The notes: generated from the letters alone by a model not told the origin. 64,000 nucleotides of DNA from Artemia franciscana (GCF_032884065.1 NW_027062861.1:1-64000), one strand, 5' to 3'; numbered from the stretch's first letter, positions 53,601-55,256 are shown. Made by a program: numbers and translations.

Positions 53601-54992
53601 TAACTGAAAATCAAGGTAAAATGTTGTTTTGTCAAAATTTCAATAGGTATAGACCTGTCATGTTGGCAAATTTCAGGGCCCTTTAGAGGGAGAAGGAGTG
53701 GGTACTTTAAAATACCTTCCCTGGACATACTTTAGCCTGTAGACCCATACCTAAAATTTTCATTTTCCTAACCTAAATCCTTTCCTAAATAGCAAGAAGT
53801 CAATTAAGTAGAATTTTACCCATTTTCCTAACCCAAACCCTTTCCAAGATAGCAAGAAGTCAATTAACTAGAAGGTAAAATTCTAGTTAATTGACTTCTA
53901 GCTATCTCTTTGAAGATATATCTTGTTTTGAAGCAACTACCTCCACTCCTTCTCCCTCCAGAGGGCCCTGACCTTTGATGACCTTTAAAAATATGTGTGT
54001 TATAAAAGTGAAACCTTGCAAAATAGATCTTCTGCTTAATTGAAGTACAACAAAAAAATTTCACCTTCATAGCTTTGCTTAATTCCATTTTATAAGGTTT
54101 TAAATATATGCAAATACATTTCCTAAATTTTGAAAAAAAATCATTGATATAGCTCAAAATTCTACTCAAATAACAGGATTGCAATTTAGAACTAAAGGCA
54201 GAGAAAAGGCAACTAGTAACTGAAAATTAAGGTAAAATGTTGTTTTGTCAAAATTTCAATAGGTTGAATATTTCAGGGCCCTCTTGAGGGAGAAGGATTG
54301 GAGGTAGGTACTTCAAAATACCTTCCCAGGACATACTTTAGCCTGTAGACCCATCCCTGAAAGTTTCATTTTCCTAACCTAAACCCTTTCTGAGATAGCA
54401 AGAAGTCAATTAACTAGAATTTTACCAACTAGAATTTTACAATTCATTTATTTATTAAAAAGTGAATGATAGTACAGGCACCTGGAATTTCTTTGGCCTA
54501 CAATTTCTCTGCAGCCTATGTTTAGAAGTAGCCTAAGAATCGTTTTATTAAAATGTTTCCTTTTACCAAGACCAGCCATCAAAATAACTCCAATCAAACC
54601 ATCAATCAAAAACTTAGTTTACATTCTGATTAACCATGGGTAAACTGGTGTGATGGGCAAGGCTACTTTGCCAAAGTGAAACCACTATGACCCTGACATT
54701 TATTCAAACTTTAGAGCAAAACTGCATATCTAAAGCTTCCAGTCTGTGTTAGCCTTAGCTTACTTGATTCAAGATTAAAAGTTATAATAGAGTTAGCATT
54801 TGTTAGCTTTCTTGAATAAAGATAATCCCACCTATGAACCATGCCTGCAAACAGGTAAAAGCTAGCCAATTATTCTTGGTTAGACCAAGTTTAAGTCAGG
54901 AAGGATATCCAAACTAAATTTCTGGAAATGAAACACAATTTCTTACCTTCACCAACTTTCTCTAATTTCTGATAGTCTTCCAAACTAGTCAT
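3064..54992 (-). CDS. cdk1: Cyclin-dependent kinase 1 (cdc2), six exons; 3' end off the left edge
   Basis: Exons on the minus strand: 54,992-54,947, 22,010-21,854, 15,571-15,433, 11,875-11,720, 6,478-6,315, 3,205-3,064. They join into 268 codons with no stop. Visible landmarks are the glycine loop GEGTYGVV, inhibitory sites Thr17/Tyr18 (human 14/15), catalytic Lys36, the PSTAIRE helix at 48-54, HRD with Asp131, DFG with Asp149, and the activating T-loop Thr164 (human 161). Length tracks human Cdk1 residue for residue, with three extra N-terminal residues. The last ~30 residues are missing and must be in an exon left of base 1. Cdk1 partners cyclins A/B and drives entry into mitosis in the nucleus and cytoplasm. 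PSTAIRE plus CHRRR and the [11 protein letters not shown] segment separate it from Cdk2, Cdk3 and Cdk5. Introns are 32.9, 6.3, 3.6, 5.2 and 3.1 kb and full of transposons. Confidence 0.95.
3171..4130 (-). repeat. Tandem, decayed copies of the exon 6 edge plus flanking intron
   Basis: The plus-strand segment starting 'ctggccaaatatcatctgtt' at 3,171 (exon 6 start plus its acceptor) recurs as 'ctggacaattctaatctgtt' (3,442), 'caccgatctcaatctc' (about 3,631), 'ctggccaaatctcatctgtt' (3,857) and a very worn copy near 4,075. Spacing is 190-270 bp. Between them runs a shared intron segment with 'ttctgctc' plus 'tacattcataaa'-like sequence (about 3,318, 3,588, 3,805, 4,035). The 3,857 copy still reads [12 protein letters not shown] on the minus strand, but its acceptor has changed from CAG to CAA at the aligned position. 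An AT microsatellite is embedded at 3,345-3,440. Confidence 0.75.
4358..4435 (-). other. Exon-like 78-base segment inside cdk1 intron 5
   Basis: On the minus strand an acceptor (GTCAGTTTAG) is followed by 26 open codons, reading [20 protein letters not shown] then AEQDVF, and then a donor (GTAAAT). Both ends are phase 0 and the peptide is amphipathic and charged. It lies between cdk1 exons 5 and 6, which splice to each other in phase without it. It could be an alternative cassette exon, an exon of a nested gene, or chance. I do not recognise the peptide. Confidence 0.22.
4440..6310. other. cdk1 intron 5 interior, no feature seen
   Basis: AT-rich sequence without long open frames or recognisable repeats. 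The only landmarks are a C-rich run near 5,169-5,197 and several A or T homopolymers. No protein similarity was noticed on either strand. Confidence 0.6.
6315..6478 (-). CDS. cdk1: cdk1 exon 5 (residues 167-221, C-lobe core)
   Basis: 164 bases. The acceptor TTCTTTTAG precedes GTT, and the donor is ATTTAG|GTAAGA. It encodes [20 protein letters not shown] and then [20 protein letters not shown], followed by [14 protein letters not shown] and the first two bases of Arg221. The APE motif (here RAPEV), the DxWSxG motif and GDSEIDQL are diagnostic of the CDK C-lobe. The exon begins in phase 0, exactly after the THE of exon 4. Confidence 0.95.
6480..6995. other. cdk1 intron 4, 3' part, no feature seen
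   Basis: Unique AT-rich sequence between the exon 5 acceptor and the reverse-transcriptase remnant starting near 7,000. No open frame or repeat was recognised. Confidence 0.5.
7000..7672 (+). pseudogene. Non-LTR retrotransposon reverse transcriptase fragment
   Basis: The main open part (7,223-7,672) reads, in order, [18 protein letters not shown] (finger region), [17 protein letters not shown] (motif A with its catalytic Asp), [14 protein letters not shown] (motif B) and [12 protein letters not shown] (motif C, YADD). These are the core polymerase motifs of LINE reverse transcriptases. Upstream, in shifted frames at 7,000-7,220, pieces such as GKSPTDC and PITV match the region that normally precedes the finger, so at least two frameshifts have occurred. 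The frame ends right after YADD, so thumb, connection and endonuclease are gone. Opposite in strand to cdk1, within intron 4. A related minus-strand fragment lies at 56,270-56,780. Confidence 0.82.
7752..8300. mobile_element. Foldback (palindromic) element copy, diverged
   Basis: Left arm at 7,752-7,880 (with 'aggagcaacagtaaaac' and 'aaacgaacagaaattattcc') is inverted at 7,975-8,091, separated by about 90 bases. It is the terminal hairpin of the family seen full length at 22,434-24,146. Beyond it, 8,180-8,300 has 'gttattgggaagtatacaga' and long G runs, matching an internal part of the same family. The right end reads CATTTAA followed by T, as in the other copies. Confidence 0.7.
8440..10690 (+). 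pseudogene. Decayed LINE (craft/RTE-like C-terminus), internally repeated
   Basis: Translating across frames gives at least three copies of reverse transcriptase motif A, seen as [11 protein letters not shown] (about 8,870), a worn copy at 8,700 and [11 protein letters not shown] (about 9,850). Motif C appears as LAYTDDI (about 9,150) and LVYTDDI (about 9,990). A C-terminal [10 protein letters not shown] segment lies at about 10,530. RWFGH after the polymerase is typical of craft/RTE-like LINE proteins. Two segments are tandem copies at the DNA level: 8,690-8,855 with 8,860-9,025, and 8,440-9,480 with 9,660-10,300. Stops and frameshifts are dense, so no product is made. Confidence 0.72.
10700..11570. 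other. cdk1 intron 4 interior, one short open frame
   Basis: A plus-strand frame without an ATG runs from about 10,914 to 11,128, containing [17 protein letters not shown] do not recognise it. It could be a remnant of another transposon ORF. The rest is AT-rich without features. Confidence 0.2.
11571..11614. repeat. Uninterrupted A44 tract
   Basis: Forty-four consecutive A residues, directly preceded by 'ctaaatcatt'. It may be the tail of a retrocopy or simple slippage. No retrocopy body was recognised next to it. It lies in cdk1 intron 4 and reads as poly(T) in the cdk1 transcript about 105 bases downstream of the exon 4 donor. Confidence 0.85.
11720..11875 (-). CDS. cdk1: cdk1 exon 4 (catalytic loop to T-loop, residues 115-166)
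   Basis: 156 bases, phase 0 at both ends. The acceptor TTTTCAG precedes ATT; the donor is GAA|GTATTT. It encodes [20 protein letters not shown], then [20 protein letters not shown], then [12 protein letters not shown]. It holds catalytic Asp131 (HRD), Asp149 (DFG) and T-loop Thr164. An oddity is Ser at the place where human Cdk1 has Gly in AFGIP. CHRRR before VVHRD is typical of arthropod Cdk1. Confidence 0.96.
12035..12660. repeat. Tandem duplication, unit about 310 bp
   Basis: The segment at 12,035-12,345 recurs at 12,350-12,660. Shared blocks in order are 'gcaaggctctat/gtgg', 'gaattaccat', 'attaccagccgatagccaag' (or 'tatccaag'), 'ccagaaggaagtgcta', 'cagaattcaaattttc' and 'aactattctg'. Copies differ by many substitutions and small indels, so the duplication is old. 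No coding content is seen in either unit. From 12,660 to 13,210 no feature was recognised. Confidence 0.75.
13213..13402. mobile_element. Small foldback repeat (inverted arms ~48 bp)
   Basis: 'aaaacagttcaaaatagggat' followed by 'gaaacctttttattgacagtg' at 13,213-13,260 is inverted at 13,355-13,402, with only a few mismatches. The ~95-base spacer contains 'tgctgatgatg' and 'tgctgacgatgaacactgta'. This is a MITE-like or SINE-like hairpin. It lies in cdk1 intron 3 territory between exons 3 and 4. Confidence 0.65.
13410..14770. other. cdk1 intron 3, no clear feature
   Basis: AT-rich. A perfect 9-bp inverted repeat (cctgcttag, 2-nt loop, ctaagcagg) sits near 13,576-13,595. Short open frames show no recognisable domain. 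C runs occur at 13,966 and 14,281-14,300. Confidence 0.45.
14800..14975 (-). pseudogene. LINE C-terminal fragment
   Basis: The minus-strand frame reads [20 protein letters not shown] and then a Lys/Glu-rich run. The pattern R-P-P-x-x-W-x-x-x-I-x-x-D-L, followed by a basic tryptophan-containing end, is common at the very C-terminus of craft/RTE-like LINE proteins. It follows the RWFGH segment in intact elements, so this may be another piece of the clade decayed at 8,440-10,690. No other part of the element was found next to it. Confidence 0.4.
15433..15571 (-). CDS. cdk1: cdk1 exon 3 (residues 69-114)
   Basis: 139 bases. The acceptor CCTTTCAG precedes C, which completes Ser68 split from exon 2 (AG|C). 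The donor is ACCAG|GTGACA, phase 0. It encodes [20 protein letters not shown], then [20 protein letters not shown], then KSYTYQ. This is the hinge and alpha-D/E region, with the FEFLSMDLK signature of Cdk1. There is no ATG-started open frame of any length here, so it is easy to miss. It was located because phase and position had to bridge exons 2 and 4. Confidence 0.95.
15600..16075 (-). mobile_element. Probable interspersed repeat (unclassified)
   Basis: The stretch has a compact, higher-GC character unlike its surroundings. It contains a hairpin (ctcctcaggag) near 15,928 and ends toward 16,020-16,060 with 'catccccgtgtcaggtatca' and an A-rich run. I have the impression of having seen this as a dispersed arthropod repeat, but it occurs once here, so membership of a family cannot be shown from the window. 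The minus-strand open frame at 15,609-15,815 is not a recognised protein. Confidence 0.3.
16080..17080. other. cdk1 intron 2, no feature seen
   Basis: AT-rich unique sequence. Short open frames, including the basic one at 16,301-16,498 on the minus strand, carry no recognisable domain or splice context that fits cdk1. Confidence 0.45.
17080..18990 (+). repeat. Tandem array, ~270-290-bp units
   Basis: At least six units. Each has, in order, 'ggaaggggtggtcacataaa', 'ttttagtgcccttttttaag' or a variant, 'gggcaaccagctccc', 'aaatgcatcagatcaaaat', 'gagaaagccattttgttc' and 'ggggcaagggctgtaagtta'. Anchor points fall near 17,388, 17,634, 17,910, 18,180, 18,302, 18,580 and 18,694. The same family occurs inverted at 960-2,290, as single or partial units at 20,040-20,200, and more distantly at 25,018-26,040. 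It lies in cdk1 intron 2. Confidence 0.75.
18711..18894 (+). repeat. Recent 61-bp triplication inside the array
   Basis: The block from 'tatgcaagcggcttatttct' to 'gtggtcgcat' occurs at 18,711, 18,772 and 18,833, period 61. The first two copies are identical. The third is identical until it runs into 'taaatttgatgg'. Neighbouring ~280-bp units are diverged, so this is a much younger expansion, or possibly an assembly artefact. Confidence 0.9.
19330..20025. repeat. Degenerate ~100-bp repeats and a TAAA-rich simple tract
   Basis: 'caggcagattgaccaagaat' (about 19,350) and 'caggcaggttgaaccgagca' (about 19,442) head two ~95-bp units that end 'tggaatgaga' and 'tggaatgaca'. A third partial unit is near 20,000. 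From 19,585 to 19,930 the sequence is built almost wholly of taaaataaa- and ttaaac-type words. No genes. Confidence 0.6.
20218..20700. mobile_element. Foldback repeat, arms ~130 bp
   Basis: The left arm at about 20,225-20,360 ('cttaaaacgagtaaaacttg', 'ttgaatattcaaaccaaacc', 'caagggtttggctactacca') is inverted at 20,565-20,700 ('gtagccaaattcttgtttgt', 'tgatttgaatattcaattta', 'ttttactcgttttaag'). The ~200-base centre is not repeated elsewhere in the window. From 20,700 to 21,850 nothing else was recognised. Confidence 0.6.
21854..22010 (-). CDS. cdk1: cdk1 exon 2 (glycine loop to PSTAIRE, residues 16-68)
   Basis: 157 bases. The acceptor TACTTTTAG precedes GC, which completes Gly16 (G|GC) of the glycine loop. 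The donor is GTTAG|GTACAT. It encodes [20 protein letters not shown], then [20 protein letters not shown], then [11 protein letters not shown]. Thr17 and Tyr18 are the Wee1/Myt1 inhibitory sites, Lys36 binds ATP, and PSTAIRE (48-54) is the cyclin-contact helix that is exact in Cdk1/2/3. The nearby run of G on the minus strand (21,651-21,662) is past the donor, in intron 2. Confidence 0.97.
22434..24146 (+). mobile_element. Full-length foldback-family element (1.71 kb, non-coding)
   Basis: It starts A|TCAAACAGTTCGTGGTAACG, where the first bases form a hairpin (cagttcg, loop, cgaactg), and ends TATTTAA|T. In order it holds a leader (22,434-22,800), a G/C-run-rich middle (22,820-23,270), a first palindrome (about 23,300-23,540), a linker (23,580-23,850) and a terminal palindrome (23,862-24,146) with arms of ~115 bp. 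No reading frame is shared between copies, so it is non-autonomous. Open frames at 22,895-23,240 are not genes. Other copies lie at 7,752, 24,457, 28,436, 42,040, 42,768, 46,178 and 57,319. It sits just inside the 3' end of cdk1 intron 1, sense strand opposite to cdk1. Confidence 0.85.
24457..24989 (+). mobile_element. Deleted copy of the foldback family (533 bp)
   Basis: The leader (A|TCAAACAGTTCG...) runs to about 24,800 and then jumps into the right half of the terminal palindrome, ending TATTTAA|T. The ~1.2-kb middle and first palindrome are missing. The join falls just after 'gccagaagacaaatcacgg', so the copy keeps both termini, as expected of a transposing deletion derivative. Confidence 0.85.
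25018..26040 (+). repeat. Direct repeat pair enclosing a trinucleotide-rich minisatellite
   Basis: The segment at 25,018-25,225 ('caagggctttaagctatga', 'tgaaactttcaggaaatgat', 'acactgtgcgtgc') recurs at 25,795-26,035. Between them, 25,310-25,680 is an imperfect TAC/GAC/TTC triplet array with longer 30-60-bp periodicity. In one frame it gives a Tyr/Leu/Thr-rich open frame (25,165-25,707) that is a composition artefact. The flanks are related to the 17.1-19.0-kb family. Confidence 0.65.
26080..27690 (+). repeat. Tandem array of ~270-290-bp units with a palindromic head
   Basis: Five units recur with the anchors 'tatttttaacttacgaacgg' (about 26,341, 26,642, 26,920, 27,205 and a worn one at 27,640), 'gaaatttgatatttagaagg', 'cttagagtggagggatcgg' and 'cataaccggaacggatc'. 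Each carries a G run of 8-13. The array is headed at 26,118 by a perfect 8-bp inverted repeat (cacttggt...accaagtg) and a 'gtcggtctgtctgtcggtc' stretch. Frames across it are not conserved. It lies in cdk1 intron 1. Confidence 0.75.
27700..28435. other. cdk1 intron 1, no gene recognised
   Basis: A short plus-strand frame (about 27,825-27,990, starting [11 protein letters not shown]) and its minus-strand shadows have no recognisable domain. A 13-base inverted repeat near 28,012-28,045 (aatgtggccaaac / gtttggccacatt) stands out. Confidence 0.3.
28436..28595 (-). mobile_element. Foldback-family fragment (leader part, inverted)
   Basis: 'ggggtgttttccccctattt', 'ctcaggctcgtaacttttga' and 'aaacttatatatttaaaatc' match the leader of the 22,434 element in reverse orientation. 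Both ends are truncated. Confidence 0.8.
28864..29241 (+). other. Unrecognised open frame, 125 codons
   Basis: The frame is open from 28,864 (after a TAA) to the TAG-type stop at 29,241, with hydrophobic stretches such as [12 protein letters not shown] and [21 protein letters not shown] see a faint likeness to the DUF21 part of CNNM/cyclin-M transporters around that last stretch, too weak to name. The upstream part contains a SINE-like segment shared with 30,050-30,110. It may be a decayed retrocopy, an exon of a nested gene, or chance. The region 29,241-30,020 shows nothing further. Confidence 0.2.
30025..30212 (-). mobile_element. tRNA-derived SINE
   Basis: On the minus strand 'ttgtgatggcgtactggaca' (A box) is followed by 'ggttcaatccc' (B box) at the right spacing. 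Then comes a body, 'gcaaggattgtg', and a segment ending 'ggccttttgtcca'-like sequence that also appears (worn) at 28,750-28,830. A short plus-strand frame here ([20 protein letters not shown]) is produced by the SINE body and is not a gene. Confidence 0.6.
30249..30358 (-). mobile_element. tRNA-derived SINE, second family member
   Basis: The minus strand shows a worn A box ('aacatagtgg'), the B box 'aggttcaattcc', and the tail 'gcaaggttgggtgacaagc' followed by 'ttgctacttgtccatg'. The tail is shared almost exactly with the copy at 51,640-51,752, which defines a family within this window. Confidence 0.65.
30370..31180. other. cdk1 intron 1, no feature; expected Helitron 3' side
   Basis: If the Helitron at 31.2-35.9 kb were complete, its 3' end (a GC hairpin and CTRR on the minus strand) should be here. 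I see no convincing hairpin plus CTRR, so the element is probably 3'-truncated or its end is too eroded to read. Confidence 0.4.
31183..32909 (-). pseudogene. Helitron PIF1-like helicase, broken
   Basis: Read from 32,909 downward it has a lead-in region, then motif I (Walker A) [10 protein letters not shown] near 32,310 and ASSGIAAT. Then there is a jump to KDLRGN, the [20 protein letters not shown] segment (motif III area) after a frameshift at 32,180, an in-frame stop near 32,050, [17 protein letters not shown] (32,006 on), [19 protein letters not shown], and after another frameshift [17 protein letters not shown] and [11 protein letters not shown] (motifs V/VI) at 31,380-31,270. The piece between IAAT and KDLRGN that would carry Walker B (a DEC/DEA-type motif) is deleted. 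With the stops, the protein cannot be functional. Confidence 0.85.
33615..34800 (-). pseudogene. Helitron Rep (HUH nuclease) region, broken
   Basis: Pieces in order: [20 protein letters not shown] and [10 protein letters not shown]-like sequence with [10 protein letters not shown] (34,796-34,479), then [20 protein letters not shown] in another frame (about 34,470-34,400), [17 protein letters not shown] with [20 protein letters not shown] (34,275-34,000), and [19 protein letters not shown] with NMIQGPCG (33,908-33,615). The HAH in LPHAHIL is the metal-binding HUH motif of rolling-circle nucleases. At least three frame changes and one in-frame stop separate the pieces. The stretch 32,910-33,580 continues the protein with many stops. 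Confidence 0.8.
34851..35529 (-). pseudogene. Helitron N-terminal region: 23-residue repeats and zinc finger
   Basis: From the ATG at 35,529 the protein starts [15 protein letters not shown] and runs into four tandem copies of a 23-residue Lys/Arg/Glu-rich unit ([17 protein letters not shown] plus EQQEN-type linker). At DNA level these are 69-bp repeats at about 35,205-35,475. A frameshift near 35,165 moves to the frame with [13 protein letters not shown] and GMCC (zinc-binding) and the conserved [10 protein letters not shown], ending near 34,851. Such repeats and this cysteine cluster are usual in arthropod Helitron N-termini. Plus-strand frames over the repeats (35,180-35,516) are shadows. 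Confidence 0.8.
35559..35845. repeat. Two 143-bp direct repeats in the Helitron 5' region
   Basis: The unit starting 'tcttacaattagaaatttgt' at 35,560 recurs at 35,703 ('tcttacaattaaaaatttgt') with ~90% identity by eye. Each unit holds two perfect TGACGTCA palindromes (35,609-35,616, 35,688-35,695, 35,752-35,759, 35,831-35,838), the CREB/ATF consensus. They lie between the Helitron 5' end and its first ATG, where its promoter should be. Confidence 0.85.
36006..36445 (-). other. Unrecognised open frames (two adjoining pieces)
   Basis: Minus strand: 36,445-36,263 contains [20 protein letters not shown] and [11 protein letters not shown]. In another frame 36,263-36,006 contains [20 protein letters not shown] and [20 protein letters not shown]. 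The second piece has coding-like composition. They might be one protein interrupted by a frameshift, possibly a transposon protein, but I recognise no motif. Confidence 0.2.
36450..36860. repeat. Degenerate ~115-130-bp tandem repeats
   Basis: Variants of 'gttttgtcttacgttaattt' followed by 'tcgtttaaaaaaacg', with 'cattccctt' or 'catttcact' between, recur near 36,465, 36,555, 36,670 and 36,765. Each unit has 'aaaaaaatgattgatg' or 'aaaaagtgactaatg'. No genes. The 150-codon frame at 37,067-37,519 further on overlaps a smaller direct duplication (37,060-37,130 with 37,235-37,295) and is unlikely to be coding. Confidence 0.5.
37917..38482 (+). pseudogene. R2/NeSL-type LINE 3' end with restriction-like endonuclease
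   Basis: From 37,917 one frame gives a worn CCHC knuckle ([16 protein letters not shown]). A frameshift near 37,990 leads into [20 protein letters not shown], then [20 protein letters not shown] (the PD...D catalytic core of the endonuclease) and [17 protein letters not shown]. An in-frame TAG at 38,201-38,203 follows, then [25 protein letters not shown] and the C-terminus. CCHC followed by a PD-(D/E)XK nuclease is the C-terminal arrangement of R2-clade site-specific LINEs. The reverse transcriptase is absent, so this is a 5'-truncated insertion. Its last codons are part of the first satellite unit. Confidence 0.8.
38455..40400 (+). repeat. ~145-bp satellite, about 13 units
   Basis: Units carry 'cagactctagtataccactt', 'gtgtctgtgtttgactgaat', 'cttgataaattcccacttca' and 'ggtaaaaacctaattca'. 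The 'gaatcttgataaa' anchor falls near 38,503, 38,650, 38,792, 39,027, 39,170, 39,312, 39,453, 39,602, 39,747, 39,882, 40,035, 40,178 and 40,323, giving steps of 135-153 with one longer gap holding a broken unit. Divergence between units is clear, so it is not recent. The first unit overlaps the last nine codons of the LINE at 37,917-38,482. Confidence 0.9.
40400..41165 (+). repeat. GT/TC-rich degenerate repeat
   Basis: Built of 'tgtgtgtttgcctgtctctg', 'tgtctatctttgtgtgtttg' and 'ttttgtctctctctcac'-like words with a loose 85-140-bp period. It begins where the last satellite unit breaks off ('atctaattcatgtttgactc'), so it may be a sequence-simplified extension of the satellite. The long frames here (Val/Cys/Leu-rich on plus, Thr/His/Gln-rich on minus) are composition artefacts. 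Confidence 0.85.
41380..41995 (+). repeat. ~108-bp tandem repeats arranged as ~215-bp dimers
   Basis: The anchor 'cctagattattcagattt' (variants) recurs near 41,500, 41,609, 41,709, 41,823 and 41,936. Alternate units carry 'atagtattcaaaagcctta' and 'actattcagaggtttcattt', giving a dimeric higher-order pattern. No coding content. Confidence 0.7.
42040..42336. mobile_element. Foldback family, terminal palindrome alone
   Basis: Arms of ~115 bp ('aactgaaagtaaggagcgac', 'aaaacgaacagaaattac', 'gctctttgcgctaaagttt') pair with their reverse complement at 42,195-42,325 around a ~35-base centre. It is flanked on both sides by TTAAAT/ACTTAAT-type ends. It is either a solo hairpin insertion or the remnant of a larger copy. 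Confidence 0.85.
42768..44341 (+). mobile_element. Foldback-family element with an internal inversion
   Basis: The leader starts A|TCAAACAGTTCGTGGTAACG in plus orientation to about 42,955. From there to about 43,925 the middle of the element runs in reverse ('acggatctttttattagtaa' at 42,961, 'cttaaaaagggcactagaa' at 43,665, 'gcttgaaacttctacaatag' at 43,842). From 43,960 the linker and terminal palindrome are again in plus orientation, ending TATTTAA|T. Compared with 22,434-24,146 the central ~1 kb is flipped. Minus-strand frames at 43,301-43,676 mirror those of the other copy and are not genes. Confidence 0.85.
44345..46177. repeat. Low-copy direct repeat region with a SINE
   Basis: Segments headed 'gaggttggattgggctcag' (44,922) and 'ggggttggattgggtgcag' (45,379) and a third near 46,005 introduce loosely similar stretches with 'ttactttcca' and 'ctgatggcaaaaata'. 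The part 46,020-46,177 is a diverged copy of 47,600-47,765. No gene recognised. Confidence 0.45.
44992..45150 (+). mobile_element. tRNA-derived SINE (second type)
   Basis: 'tcctagccatgtggttagtg' (A box) and 'gggttcaagttctgg' (B box) are spaced as in a tRNA, followed by a body 'tcagtcaaagccgacccagc' and 'gggtgcctgg', then an A-rich tail at 45,145-45,162. The head and body differ from the SINEs at 30.0-30.4 and 51.6 kb. The open frame at 45,070-45,258 comes from this body. Confidence 0.6.
46178..47053 (-). mobile_element. Foldback-family deletion copy with a readable empty site
   Basis: Inverted copy: the terminal palindrome's outer half (46,178-46,355), part of the middle (46,360-46,720) and the leader, ending CTGTTTGA at 47,053. 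The flanks are 'gacaataa' on the left and 'tttagggactc' on the right. A diverged second copy of the flanking sequence, without the element, reads 'gacaataagctagggagtc' at 47,761-47,779. The element therefore sits exactly between A and T with no target-site duplication. Confidence 0.88.
47054..48340 (+). repeat. Direct duplication, ~710-bp unit
   Basis: 47,057-47,400 ('aggttagatcaggcttagat', 'catagctatgacactggccc', 'ctccagagttgatgatcaa', 'gtggatgatcagtagctt') recurs at 47,770-48,150. The intervening end of the unit (47,600-47,765) also recurs at 46,020-46,177, so at least two and a half units stood here before the foldback insertion. The minus frame at 47,400-47,765 has no domain. Confidence 0.75.
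48340..48830 (-). pseudogene. LINE C-terminal (post-RT) fragment
   Basis: Minus-strand frames, with stops, give [16 protein letters not shown], then [20 protein letters not shown], then [18 protein letters not shown]. The order (YK-LV-P near the thumb, RRxRGD-I--YK, FFSxRxxNDWNxLPxxIV) is that of the C-terminal part of many jockey/CR1-type LINE ORF2 proteins. Truncated at both ends. Confidence 0.6.
48830..50630. other. cdk1 intron 1, no gene recognised
   Basis: CpG-poor sequence with a mixed-strand scatter of short frames and none with a recognisable motif. An A run of 15 is at 49,982. This part could hold further very old LINE sequence upstream of the fragment at 48,340-48,830, but I could not identify any. 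Confidence 0.4.
50635..50847 (+). other. Small open frame followed by AATAAA
   Basis: Open from a TGA at 50,632 to TAA at 50,845-50,847 (70 codons), containing [19 protein letters not shown] and an acidic run [25 protein letters not shown] follows at about 50,893. The look is that of a terminal coding exon. I see no confident acceptor and do not recognise the protein. It would be a plus-strand gene inside cdk1 intron 1. It may well be chance. Confidence 0.18.
50850..52640. other. cdk1 intron 1, mostly featureless with one SINE
   Basis: Apart from the SINE at 51,640-51,752, the only structure is a weak ~150-170-bp direct repeat at 51,825-52,450 ('agtgaatataccacccaatg', 'agtgagcatactactcaata', both with 'ataattgct/aataatcact'). 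No coding similarity. Confidence 0.4.
51640..51752 (-). mobile_element. tRNA-derived SINE
   Basis: Minus strand: 'gtagcacagtggattggtgc' (A box), 'ggggttcaatccctg' (B box), then the tail 'gcaaggttgggcgacaagtt' and 'tgctacttgttcctgt'. The tail matches 30,249-30,290. It is the best-preserved of the SINEs here. Confidence 0.72.
52641..53203. mobile_element. Long-TIR MITE, copy 1
   Basis: The left end is 'gtaaaattctagttaattga' with 'cttcttgctatctcagaaag'. The inverted right arm ('aataccttcccgcaaacata', 'cccctgaaagttcattttcc') ends abruptly at copy 2. The arms pair for well over 100 bp, out to 'ccctctagagggccctga', itself containing the palindrome ccctctagaggg. The ~300-bp centre has 'aaaaagcaactagtaactga'. 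No frame is conserved between copies, so the element is non-autonomous. Confidence 0.75.
53204..53819. mobile_element. Long-TIR MITE, copy 2
   Basis: Left arm starting 'aattctagttaatcaacttc' (53,205), right arm ending 'caattaagtagaattttac' at 53,819. A solo right-end fragment (53,820-53,875) separates it from copy 3. The body is ~90% identical by eye to copies 1 and 3. Confidence 0.8.
53876..54425. mobile_element. Long-TIR MITE, copy 3
   Basis: Left end 'gtaaaattctagttaattga' at 53,876, right end 'caattaactagaattttac' at 54,425, with part of the left arm deleted after 'agctatctctttgaagatat'. It is followed by a further 'aactagaattttac' stub. It lies about 520 bp from cdk1 exon 1, in intron 1. 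Confidence 0.8.
54430..54940. other. cdk1 intron 1, first 500 bases, no feature
   Basis: Unique CpG-poor sequence directly downstream of the exon 1 donor. No open frame or repeat was recognised. Confidence 0.5.
54947..54992 (-). CDS. cdk1: cdk1 exon 1 (start codon, residues 1-15)
   Basis: 46 coding bases: ATG at 54,992-54,990, reading [15 protein letters not shown] plus the first base of Gly16, and the donor GAAG|GTAAGA (54,946-54,945). EDYxKxEKxGEG is the canonical Cdk1 N-terminus, and the split Gly joins exactly to exon 2 at 22,010. Upstream in the same frame there is a TGA before any other ATG, which supports this start. The -3 base is a purine. The exon is too short for standard ORF calling and lies 33 kb from the next exon. 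Confidence 0.92.
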
Positions 54993-55256
54993 TACCACTG
55001 GTTTCTCAAACAACAGAGATTTTCAAATCAAATTTTAAGCGGTAAATTTGAGATGACTGCGTCATGGAAAACGGAAAATACTGAAAAAGTAAATGAAGAC
55101 CCAGCCTATGAAAGTAACGAAGACGTAACAGCCTATGAACTTCAGTGAAGATAGGCCGTACATAACAAGTTCTTCAATCATCATTTTTATCACTTAAATA
55201 AATGGCCGTTCATTGATTTTCTTATTGATTAGTGAGTCCCATTTGCCGTTTCAAAA
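54993..55256. promoter_or_regulatory. Bidirectional promoter/5'UTR region between cdk1 and an SR-protein gene
   Basis: 264 bp separate the two divergent start codons, so both 5'UTRs and the core promoters must fit here. The stretch has eight CpGs (for example in aagcggtaa, ctgcgtcat, gaagacgtaac, ggccgtaca, ggccgttca, ttgccgttt), while several kb on each side have almost none. Possible sites are TGACTGCGTCA near 55,066 (AP-1/CRE-like), and TTTGAA on the minus strand near 55,015, the CHR core typical of G2/M genes. No TATA box at a convincing distance and no CCAAT box was seen. Confidence 0.65.
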
